Positions 55,549 through 64,000 of a stretch of 64,000 nucleotides of DNA are shown one piece after another. Position 1 is the first letter of the stretch. Every line of letters begins with the position of its first letter. Origin of the DNA: Zantedeschia hybrid cultivar (taxonomy: Eukaryota; Streptophyta; Magnoliopsida; Alismatales; Araceae); contig JARZZO010000003.1 in assembly GCA_030544215.1 (NCBI GenBank), forward strand, positions 50,016,045 to 50,080,044, read 5' to 3'. Both the position numbers and the translations under genes were made by a program. Under the pieces are notes generated by a model. That model was not told the origin of the DNA. It did not search any database and saw only the letters and a program-made list of their open reading frames with translations.

Positions 55549-57653
55549 ATGAATCGAATGTATGGTAACACTGTGTATGATGACATGGATGAGTTTGGTA
55601 ACAATGTCACACACAACCCCTTGTTTGAAATTGAGAAAGACCCACAACAAACATTTATGGGCATGTTCCAAACATCTAGATAGGAACTTAAGAGAAGATG
55701 CTCGGATGGATCTTCTTCTTCAGAAGATAATCCTGTAATCTCATATAGAACCTTTCAAAACCCGAGTGAGGATCCGGAACTTACTGCCGTGTTATCACAA
55801 TACACCCCTGATCAACTCATCCAGTTGGCCTCCCGTGGCAAAACTTAGGATACCACTCCTCGGAGAACTCACTTCCAAGGATCTTCCAATAGAGCTCAGA
55901 CTCGCATCAACAAGCCAACTCCTACTCTAGTTGCTCCACCCGTCATGTCGATTCCAGTCTCTCAAACTACACCTCCTCCCAAGAAGGAGGAATTCATCTA
56001 CAAAAGTGAGGTTGAAACTTATGTGCGTAAGCTCATGGCCGAGAAACTTACCCTGAAACAACGACACTCTCTCTCGAGCTATTACAAGCTCCCTCCGGCC
56101 TACTTTCCACCAGGATTCAAAGCCCCCAAGTACAGGAAATATGATGGCACCTCTGACCCTCATTACCACCTGTCAGGTTTCCTCATGGATTCCCATCAAT
56201 GGCTCTACGACAGAGTCCTCCTTGTCCATCTGTTCCATAAATCCTTAGAAGGTGAGGCCTTAAGATGGTTTTCTTCCTTGCCCGCCACAGACCTAATCAA
56301 TTTTGATATGGTCTCCGAAAAATTCATCACTCAGTTTAGTCATATGACAACCATGCCTCCCACCTTATTTGATCTTATGATTGAGAAGATGAAGCCTGAA
56401 TAGGACTTCACGTATTTTGCCAACAAGTGGAGGGCAATGGCCTCTAGGGCGGAAGTGGCAATCCCCGAATCTCAAGCTATTGCCATGTTGGTCAATAATT
56501 CTACCCCACAACTTTGAGCTATTCTCATGCTAAGCGAATTTCACACATTCGCACAACTTTATAATCGAGCTCGAGTAGTTCAATCTCAGATTTGGAGTTC
56601 CACTTTGTCATCCTTCTTTGAAAATCAGAACATAAATAAGAAGACTACACAAACTCCACCAATAGAGGGAGTGACAATCAATGAACAGGTGAGTGCCTTG
56701 GGGCAGCCCTTTAGGTCACCCAATCCTATGTCCAGATCAGACAACCAATCCAATCAGAAACCATATTCAGCAGTTCCCCCTTCAACTAGCTACAGTCGGC
56801 CTATGCCCAAACGTACCTCATATCCGCCTTTGCCGGAATCTCTATTAGACATTTTCCATGTCTTATTATCTTGCAATGCTATCCAGCTTCCACCCCAGCA
56901 TGAGGCCATCCCCTGCAATGTTGATATGTTCAGATATTGTCCGTATTATAGAGTGTCGGGGCATACAATTTATAATTGCTTTACTTTCAAGGATTCGGTA
57001 TATGATTTGAATGAGGAAGGCAAGATTAATTAGGGGCACATGAAAGAGGCTATTGAAACCTTGAAAGTCAAAGACACTCCGCCCTCTCATCAAGTAGCTC
57101 AAGATCCATCTAGCTCTCTAGAAAGGGTGAGCACCCTTGTCAAAAATTTAGAACCAAATGTCAATCATAGAGGACAGTACTGGGAGTATGAAGAGGTCAG
57201 GGTATGGCGTGAGTGCCCTACTAGGATGACCAAACCTAGAAAGCCATTGCAAGGAGTCTCCACTATTATCCAAGACAAACCTTTGGTCTTGATACAACCT
57301 AGGGAACAACCAACAATCATCAAACCAGTCACTCTGGTCCAAGTTCCCTCAATTTCAATCAGAGAACCTCCTCTATCCATCTTGTATCCAACACCAAAGC
57401 CGATTCCAGTAACCCAATTCTACCTAATAAATTCACCACCAGTTCAACCACTAAAGTCAGATCAAGCAGTAGACCCCAGTCTGATTGGTGTTACACTGAG
57501 AAATCGCATCATTCCCCCAACAAGTCAACCCTTGGACTCCCAAGAGAATTCGAATATGTCTAGAAGGATTACTCAATCCAAGTATGACATCCTACAGCAT
57601 CTAGGGAAACATTGTTCAAATTCCCGCCAAGATTTCGGTCCTAGAGTTGATTA
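55549..57653 (+). pseudogene. gag: Tat-C gag
   Basis: The ATG at 55,549 (MNRMYGNTVYDDMDEFG) opens a frame that stays in phase for 2 kb. The capsid part reads AEKLTLKQRHSLSSYYKLPP, FKAPKYRKYDGTSDPHYHL and KSLEGEALRWFSSLP. A zinc-knuckle-like CPYYRVSGHTIYNCFTF lies near 56,937. Five stops interrupt it: 55,681 (TAG), 55,846 (TAG), 56,401 (TAG), 56,516 (TGA) and 57,031 (TAG, expected Trp). Near 57,608 a one-base change shifts the reading path into the protease frame. It is diverged from Tat-A gag, so this is a separate family. Confidence 0.85.
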
Positions 57654-58459
57654 GGAGATCTCCTACACACAGGGAGACATTGTTCAAATTCCTCCAGCGA
57701 ATTACAGTCAATGAAGATCTTCCTATCAGGGGGATCACAAATGCCATTCTCTCAGTCACCCAGACACCTACGATATCCTTTACAGATAAGGATCTAGCTC
57801 CCCTTGAATGCCAATCCCTTCCCTTATGCTTAACTGCAACACTCAATGGTCACTCATTGGACTCCATCCTGTTGGATACCGGCGCATCAATTAATGTTTA
57901 TCTACTCAAGACCCTCAAGAAAATAGGGATTGATCCAGAAAAGAGTGAGTCTACTTCCATGATGGTCTCAACCTATGACAATTATCAAAGACCAGCTAAT
58001 GGAAAACTGGAAATTGGCCCAGTGGCCATGATCTTTGAATTCTACATCCTTGATGTCAAGCCCATATACAACGCCATTTTGGGAAGGCCTTGGATGGACC
58101 AAACCCTGGGAGTGCCCTCCACTAACCATCAGTGCTATAAATTCCCATACAATGGGAAGATTGTCAAAATGAAGAGTACCCCCTATGTTGAGTCTTTGGA
58201 CTCAATCTCGACTGAACAAATTCCATCCATGATCACTTCTGGAAAAAGAATAGAGCCCATCCTTTCATCGGTTGCTTCTCAGCCCAAGCCCCAAGCTAGC
58301 ATAGGTTGGCAGCTTATGGACAAAATGGGATATAGTTCGGGATCTGAGTTAGGCAAGGGAGAGCAAGGAATTCGAGAGCCTATCTTTGAAAATCCGACCA
58401 TTGGGGGATTCAAATTGGGTTACCTACCAACCAAACCAATTGAGGGATCAAGAAAATGA
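57647..58459 (+). CDS. Tat-C aspartic protease and G-patch, intact frame
   Basis: 270 codons without a stop. The N-terminal part (RETLFKFLQRITVNEDLPI) matches Tat-A before its protease. The active site is SILLDTGASINVYLL, the flap-like region AILGRPWMDQ, then STNHQCYKFPY. A G-patch-like region (IGWQLMDKMGYSSGSELG) lies near the C-terminus. A good candidate for a protease that still folds. The real start is probably internal to the polyprotein, since the TTG/ATG context is not special. Confidence 0.82.
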   Translation: MIRRSPTHRETLFKFLQRITVNEDLPIRGITNAILSVTQTPTISFTDKDLAPLECQSLPLCLTATLNGHSLDSILLDTGASINVYLLKTLKKIGIDPEKSESTSMMVSTYDNYQRPANGKLEIGPVAMIFEFYILDVKPIYNAILGRPWMDQTLGVPSTNHQCYKFPYNGKIVKMKSTPYVESLDSISTEQIPSMITSGKRIEPILSSVASQPKPQASIGWQLMDKMGYSSGSELGKGEQGIREPIFENPTIGGFKLGYLPTKPIEGSRK

Positions 58460-58923
58460 CTCTCTTGGATCACTTTATGAAGGAAAATCAAGAGGTACTC
58501 AAGATACACTATCTTAAGGATGAGTTGAAAGAAACAATCAATGAAGTTCAAAGAGAAGATGAAGAAGATTTCGGTACACAACTGCTGTTCTATGAACCAA
58601 CCACCCGACGAGAAGGAGCCTCCTTAGTGAGGGATGAACCGGTACCCACCGCTATCATTCGCTTCCTATTCCACCCACCTTCCCTTCTCAGGCTTCTATC
58701 ATTGGTCGTAGCACATTCTCCCGAGTGTTTTATGCTTGGAGACTACGACTCCCAAAAAGAGAAAAAGTCCCACTCCCATATCGGAGGGTATAAAACCACC
58801 AATGAGGAGCCAACATACTGGGGCAATTCTACCATCATTGGGTCTCTATCTCAAGGACCCACCTTTGCAACATGTTTGACTCACTCTAAGAGTCTTGTGC
58901 ATAATCGTTTAGGGATTGGATAG
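58456..58923 (+). CDS. Tat-C post-protease ORF, unknown
   Basis: 155 codons, its ATG overlapping the protease stop by 4 bases (ATGA). N-terminal part charged (KDELKETINEVQREDEEDFG), then a Ser/Thr-rich part. Its position matches the Tat-A linker (4,842-5,291), so it is probably the start of the linker before the missing RT. It ends at TAG 58,923 with no RT after it. Confidence 0.5.
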   Translation: MTLLDHFMKENQEVLKIHYLKDELKETINEVQREDEEDFGTQLLFYEPTTRREGASLVRDEPVPTAIIRFLFHPPSLLRLLSLVVAHSPECFMLGDYDSQKEKKSHSHIGGYKTTNEEPTYWGNSTIIGSLSQGPTFATCLTHSKSLVHNRLGIG

Positions 58924-61512
58924 CTTCCTCTTTATCTAAGAGTTGTAGAGGTAAGTAAGTTTTTTCATTTCTAGTTCAAGAGTTAGCAAATAAGTGTAAA
59001 TATTTGAAAATTGTTGAAAATTTTTCTTTTGGATAGGAGTCTATCTAAAGAAATTCTACCCTTTAAAATGCATAAAAAAATAAAAAATCTTCAAAATCTT
59101 AAAAAAAAATTGAATATCCAAAAGCATCATAAATATTTGTAAATATGTACATACTTTAATGAAAATCGCAAAAATAATTAGAAAAAAACACAAAATCCAA
59201 CTGTCTGGTGACTACCACGTAATCCCCTGTCTAGGTCTAGTTGCATGATAGATTGGGTTATCATTAAGGTTAAGACTTTGGTCCACCAGAACCTTGGATG
59301 TGTCTACTTTACTTTCATACGGATCCCTTTGATCATCACATCTACACGTTTTTCCAAAGAGAACCTTCTTAAAATGAGTTCGAAGTCTTTAGTACACTGT
59401 CAACTGCAACCTTTGCTTTTCATCTCTCGACTGATCAGGACAGTCGACGCCCTTAAATGGTCGAGCCCAGCAAACTGCGGTTCCTCAACAACCCGATAGA
59501 TGTAACCCCTCAAATAGACCAAATATGAAATGTAAAGGACCAGAGCACGTGAAGAGGGTAGTGTCCCCGCAGGCAGAATATCAAATAACCCCGAAAATAT
59601 CAAGAAAGGAAAAGAAAATACAAAAAGAAAGGGGGTTCAAGCAATCGTACAAAAAAGCCTGGTCGTGACCGTGCTTGGCAATGAAATCTACCAAAGGCCT
59701 GAAAAATCAAAAATAGGGGCATCTAGGAAGTCAAAAGGGTCCGTTTTGTCATAGCTTTATCTTTTAACGATTTTGTCGATCCTCCTGTGAGGTTTGTCTC
59801 CAAAATTTCTTCACTTTTTCTCCCCCAAGGTTTAACACGAGATAGCTATCTAAAGACTGAATATCATTTTAAATGGTTCGTTTTTCAAAAATCATCATAT
59901 GCTCACAGGATCATAGAAGTCCAAAATGGGTAAAGAGTAATGTCAGTGTTTCTGGTGAATCAATTTCTTAACCATAATCTCGATGAGCACTCTCAAAACT
60001 TCGGGCTTAGGTCAATGCATGCGCATCACCTATAGGTGCGACGGCGTCTGATTCCGGGTCAGCATTGCGCGGTTGACCGTTGGGGTTCCAAGGTGTTCCA
60101 TCTTATACCTTCTAGGTTGTGAGGAAAGAGACCCAGGTCGGGCAAATCATTTATTCCGAAAACTTTTTGGGCAAACTTGGTAGTCGGAAGCAGCTGGGAG
60201 CCTAAGCATGGCATGACGATATTGTCATCAATATGAGTCTTAGCCGATCGAAGTCAGTTTGAGGAGTCTAGAGGCCCAAATCAACCTAGATGTGTGCTTA
60301 GGATACTTGGGAAGTTGAGTGTGCATTTCCCTTTCATCATTCAACCAGGCTAAGTTTGGGCAGTCACCAGGTAGGCAGGATCAAAAAACATGTTTTCATC
60401 TATCACACACCTCATTTGTTAATATCCACCAACATTTGCATATTTACTTGTCACATCAGTTTCAATACTCTTCCTTTTATCTGGTTAGTAGGATACGGCC
60501 CTTTAACCCTATGCGAAGGCTAGGGAAAGGGTAGTTGCTCTTTTTGGGCAAGGGGCCGAAAACATATACTACTAACTATTTTCCCCTCATTATTGTGCAT
60601 ACAGGAAAAGGATTCTATGTCCAAAAGGTAGACACTTTTGTTGTCGAGTCGAAGCCAAAAGTAGCCGGATTGGCATCCTACTTTGAGAATGGCCATATCT
60701 TCCATGCTGGCTTCGACTCGACAGGGACCTTTGTCCCTCCTTTCCTTGCAGCTTGTCATTAAAATATCGTGGATCATTGATTTATTTACATTTACTGATA
60801 TGCGTTCTTGCAGCTGCAGGGAATCTGAAGCAAGTAGGATTGAAGACATAGGAGGCTAATAACTTTGGACGTATAGACTCTGAGTTCCTCTTTAAAAAAA
60901 ACAATGAGGAGTCTATATTCCCCAAGTTATTTGATTGGCCAATAAATCTCTCATGTTTGCATTAGGAATTTGTTTTCGAATTTTTAAACCAGCATGCATT
61001 GCATAAGCATCCATCCTCGCCTTAGGGGCAATGACCATAATTTATCACTCTGCTTAACCCATTGTTGATTTGTGAGTCTGGCAATTGTTTGTCTGTTAGC
61101 CCTTTGAATTGCAAGACCTTATCCTTTTCCAATTCGTGTGCTTGAGATTCTCTCACTTGGCGATCATGTGATGCGTCAGGCCACGGTACGCCCGTTGTGT
61201 TGAGACATTTTCAAGTCATGCTCTCTCCATCTTTCATGCCTGAGATCCCCTTGGGCCAAATCGTTGTATCCTAGTGCGCCAAGGCCTCACGATTCCTGCA
61301 CCCAAGGGTCCCACGGATTGTGATTCTCTAGTTTGGATTTTGTTCCCCTTCCTAATCACCCTTGCAATCCAAATAGCCAACTCTCATACATTTACCACAT
61401 TTGCATATCATTCTTAAATATAGCTCATTCCTTCTTCATGTTGTCCAAAATCAGTTTCGATTTCTGGAACACCTATTTATCATTCCGTTCCACTCCACTG
61501 CAAAATAGGTGT
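58924..61512 (+). other. Tat-C 3' region without pol
   Basis: 2.6 kb in which no RT, RNase H or integrase motif is visible in any frame on either strand. A-rich short repeats lie at 59,060-59,180. The 75-codon frame at 60,535-60,762 has no recognised feature. Confidence 0.7.
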
Positions 61513-61515
61513 CCC

Positions 61516-61526
61516 GGAGGGGCATT
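61516..61526 (+). other. Polypurine tract of Tat-C
   Basis: GGAGGGGCATT directly before the 3' LTR start at 61,527. Confidence 0.65.
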
Positions 61527-63154
61527 TGTAGACACCGATTTTGGACCCCTTTCTGGTCATAAACCCCCATCACCTTATTCATCTCATTTAGCCCATCAGA
61601 TTTTTCTCACATAATTCAACCCACTAAATAATCAGGCCCAATAACCAATCACCGCTTCCTTTCACCTGTGGAAGGCCAACTAGGCCGCCTTCCACCACCC
61701 GTGGAAGGCCAACCCTTGCCTTCCACCATCTGTGGAAACTCAACCAGGCCGCCTTCTACCACCTGCAGAAGGTCAACTACCTTGCCTTCCACCTTTTGGC
61801 CACCTTTTTCACTTTTCACCACCTTTTCGTGGAAGACAAACCAGCCTGCCTTCCACCACCCGTGGAAGGCCACCCCTTGCCTTCCACCACTCTTAGAAGG
61901 CCAGCTACCTTGCCTTCCACCTTTTGGCCACCTTTTTCACTTTTCACCACCTTTTTTGTGGAAGGCCAACCAACCTGCCTTCCACCACCGGTGGAAGGCC
62001 ACCCCTTGACTTTCACCACCCTTGGAAGGCCACCCATTGCCTTCCACCACCCTTGGAAGGCCACCCCTTGCCTTCCACCACCCTTGGAAGGCCAACTCGG
62101 CTGCCTTCCAACTTTTCATGGAAGGTCAACTACCTGGCCTTCCATAGAAGTGGGAGGCAAGATAGTTGGCCGTCCATTCCCCTAACTTCCACCTTGACCT
62201 CATCTTCCCACGATCTCCTCCACTCGCCACTCTCATCCCCCACTACTTCAATCACTCCCCGCTCCGGCGACTGCCATGGCCACGACCTCCGATCTCTTAT
62301 TATTTCCTATTGGTTCTAAGGGATTTACGAGGATTTAGACCCCTATTTTCCTCCTATTTTTCCTTCACCTATTTAAACCCTCCATGTCCCCTCGAGAAAA
62401 GGGGTTGGGCAGGGGTTGGAAGGCTTCAGTTTGCGAGGTTGGAGATTGAAGAGTTTCAAGTGGGAGAAAGCCTTGGCAATCGACAAGTCAGAGGAAGCAG
62501 AGGAATCCTCCGCATTCCAAATGGGCCTGTTTTCTTAACTCTCTCCTTACTTTTCTCCTTTCATTTTTCATTGCATTCCCACCATTCATCCACTCCGTAG
62601 CATCATCTTCTCCTCCTACTCTTTTCCTTTTACCACACCACTTTTACTTTTCACTATTACCACACACGAGCATCCCATCTACATACATGCATCTTAGGAT
62701 GACTTAGCACCCTTTACCCCCAGAGGTTTCAAAAAAAAAACGGGAGGTGGGTGGCCATAACATATGGTCACCTTCCCTCCCCAAACACCCATCCGGTGCG
62801 TCCCCTTTCAATTTTAGTATTATTTACATATTTGCATGAATAGACTCTACATATCACAATTCTAATTGGTGTCTTTTTTTTTCTCTCAGAAGCTCTTACC
62901 ACATTCTGCGCGCAGACTACTGAGCTCTCCCCCTTCGGCCAGCCGAAGGCAGAGAAGAGGAACCCACTATCCCCGCTCCATCAGAACGCGATTAATCTCA
63001 CCATCCTGCGGAGTACAGGGACCGTAAGGTAATGCTCTTGGCGATCACATACTTCAATTCCTAACCCGATCCAAATCGCCGCAGTGCTAAGACGAATGGA
63101 GAAGCCCTCGTCCGAAGGAGACAACAGCGGTGGGGGACGTTCCGGGCGCTTACA
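61527..63154 (+). repeat. 3' LTR of Tat-C (1,628 bp)
   Basis: Collinear with 53,054-54,699. The differences concentrate in the GGAAGGCC array (61,664-62,166) and a T/C tract near 62,875. Confidence 0.92.
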
Positions 63155-64000
63155 GAACTATATTAGCTACCCATTACAGATAAAGGACAACTCTAATAAA
63201 TTTGGCTTTATGCAGGTTATCGACCCTTTCCTTCATCTTCGAAGCTATTTGTGGGTGAAATCGCCTTAATTTCTGTTTAACCGGGCTAGCTCCATCTTTC
63301 AATGTTAAACGATGCTCCACTATGGAAGAGTCTAATCCCGGCATATCTTCATAGCTCCAGACAAAAGTGTCATTGTAATCTCTAAGAACTCGAACCAATG
63401 CCTCTTCATCCAATTTTAAAAGACTTTGATTAATGAGGACAATCATAAGTTCTTCTTTAGTTCCTAGATTGATTTCTTTTGTTGGCTCTTCTACAACAGC
63501 TGAAGGTTCATCAAATCTTTTCACTCCACTCATGTATGCCTCAGTCGCGTCCTCATCTTCTTCTTCTTCTTCAGTGACGGAGTCCTTTTCATGTACCAAT
63601 TCGTACACCCCATACCCGTCATCTATCAACTCATCTGCCTCAGACTCTTCTAACAACTGGATAGGATTCTTTAATAATTGAGGGATTTGATAGTAGGGAA
63701 GGCACTTAGAAGCTAACTCCTAGAGGTTTCTATTGAGAATTTTCTTACCCTTAGATTTCCTAAACTGCCTAATCAGACTAACTTCACTAGACTCCCTAAC
63801 TTCAATAAACTGCCTAGCACTAGACTCACTATCCTGACCTAGGGAGGACGAAGAATGATGAAAATCATTGGATACATGAGGGAATACAGGGGAATTCTCC
63901 CGAGAGGAGGGGCAAAGTAGATCTAGAAGAGAATCCTGCCCTAGCAACCCGCGCAATGGGGTACATTTGGACTGGTAGTATGAGGTTTCTTCAATGAAAT
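63155..64000 (-). pseudogene. pol: Tat-D linker and RT start, inverted, continues past window
   Basis: On the minus strand 63,960-63,720 reads GQDSLLDLLCPSSRE, and 63,656-63,174 reads EADELIDDGYGVYELVHEKD, then MPGLDSSIVEHRL. The RT lead-in follows up to HKAKFIRVVLYL. These match Tat-A 5,662-6,450. A TAA after LYL is where Tat-A has CAA. The open frame at 63,400 shows that the Tat-A stop at 6,235 is a lesion. 63,155-63,159 is the right copy of the GAACT duplication. Confidence 0.85.

Larger units (their letters stand above)
53054..63154 (+). mobile_element. Tat-C: Tat-related element with gag and protease but no RT, RNase H or integrase
   Basis: LTRs 53,054-54,699 and 61,527-63,154 (about 2-3% different by eye), GAACT duplication, PBS, gag, PR with G-patch, then 2.6 kb without any pol. 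LTR ends (TGTAGACACC..TTACA) and PBS match Tat-A closely. Non-autonomous. Confidence 0.92.
50990..64000. mobile_element. Tat-D: rearranged Tat-type copy, gag in +, linker and RT in -
   Basis: Two parts are interrupted by Tat-C: 50,990-53,053 and 63,155-64,000. gag reads rightward to 52,838. Then the RT reads leftward and continues on the far side of Tat-C into the linker. It is closest to Tat-A in sequence. A single inversion between the gag end and the RT explains the order. No LTR is visible. Confidence 0.75.

Overview
The window is plant nuclear DNA, most likely from a dicot (inferred from content; species not identifiable). It is made almost entirely of nested LTR retrotransposons: Ty3/gypsy of the Tat type (second, archaeal-type RNase H) and the Tekay/Del type (C-terminal chromodomain), Ty1/copia, iMet-type primer sites, and plant-mobile-domain genes captured antisense. 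I see no convincing intact host gene, no tRNA or rRNA gene, no CRISPR array and no prokaryotic operon.

Layout. Tat-A (1-13,058) is a Tat element cut by the left edge. It sits inside the 5' LTR of Cop-1 (copia, 13,059-22,040). Cop-1 sits inside an antisense plant-mobile-domain exon of Tat-B (22,041-27,336 plus 36,691-37,423). The 3' LTR of Tat-B was later hit, in its TATA box, by Tekay-1 (27,337-36,690), the youngest and best preserved element here. Tat-B inserted at the edge of segment A (37,424-39,390), a low-copy-looking segment with two small ORFs. Cop-2 (39,396-48,916, TSD GTGGG) lies between segment A and its diverged copy, segment B (49,385-50,989). Segment B ends against Tat-D, whose gag is in + orientation (50,990-52,838) but whose RT and linker are in - orientation (52,842-53,053 and 63,155-64,000). 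Tat-C (53,054-63,154, TSD GAACT) is inserted in the inverted RT. Tat-C has gag and protease but no RT, RNase H or integrase.

How the parts work together. Tekay-1 is one long Gag-PR-RT-RH-IN-chromodomain frame broken by two C-to-T-type stops. Tat-A and Cop-1 carry every expected domain but have frameshifts and many CAG-to-TAG or TGG-to-TAG stops. Tat-C and Cop-2 have good LTRs and target duplications but lack or have lost pol, so they probably moved with enzymes supplied in trans. Tat-B carries two antisense mobile-domain genes with introns.

The most unusual signals are structural. (1) Each copia leader has four hairpins with a constant apical motif and different, compensating stems, at nearly the same spacing in both elements. 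(2) Cop-2 has about 18 AT-rich hairpins, mostly with NTG triloops. (3) Arrays of GGCC-centred palindromes occur in copia and Tat elements, one with an exact 32-bp period. (4) A dispersed GGCGTC/GACGCC imperfect palindrome is shared by Tat and Tekay elements. All comparisons, percentages and pairings were made by eye.
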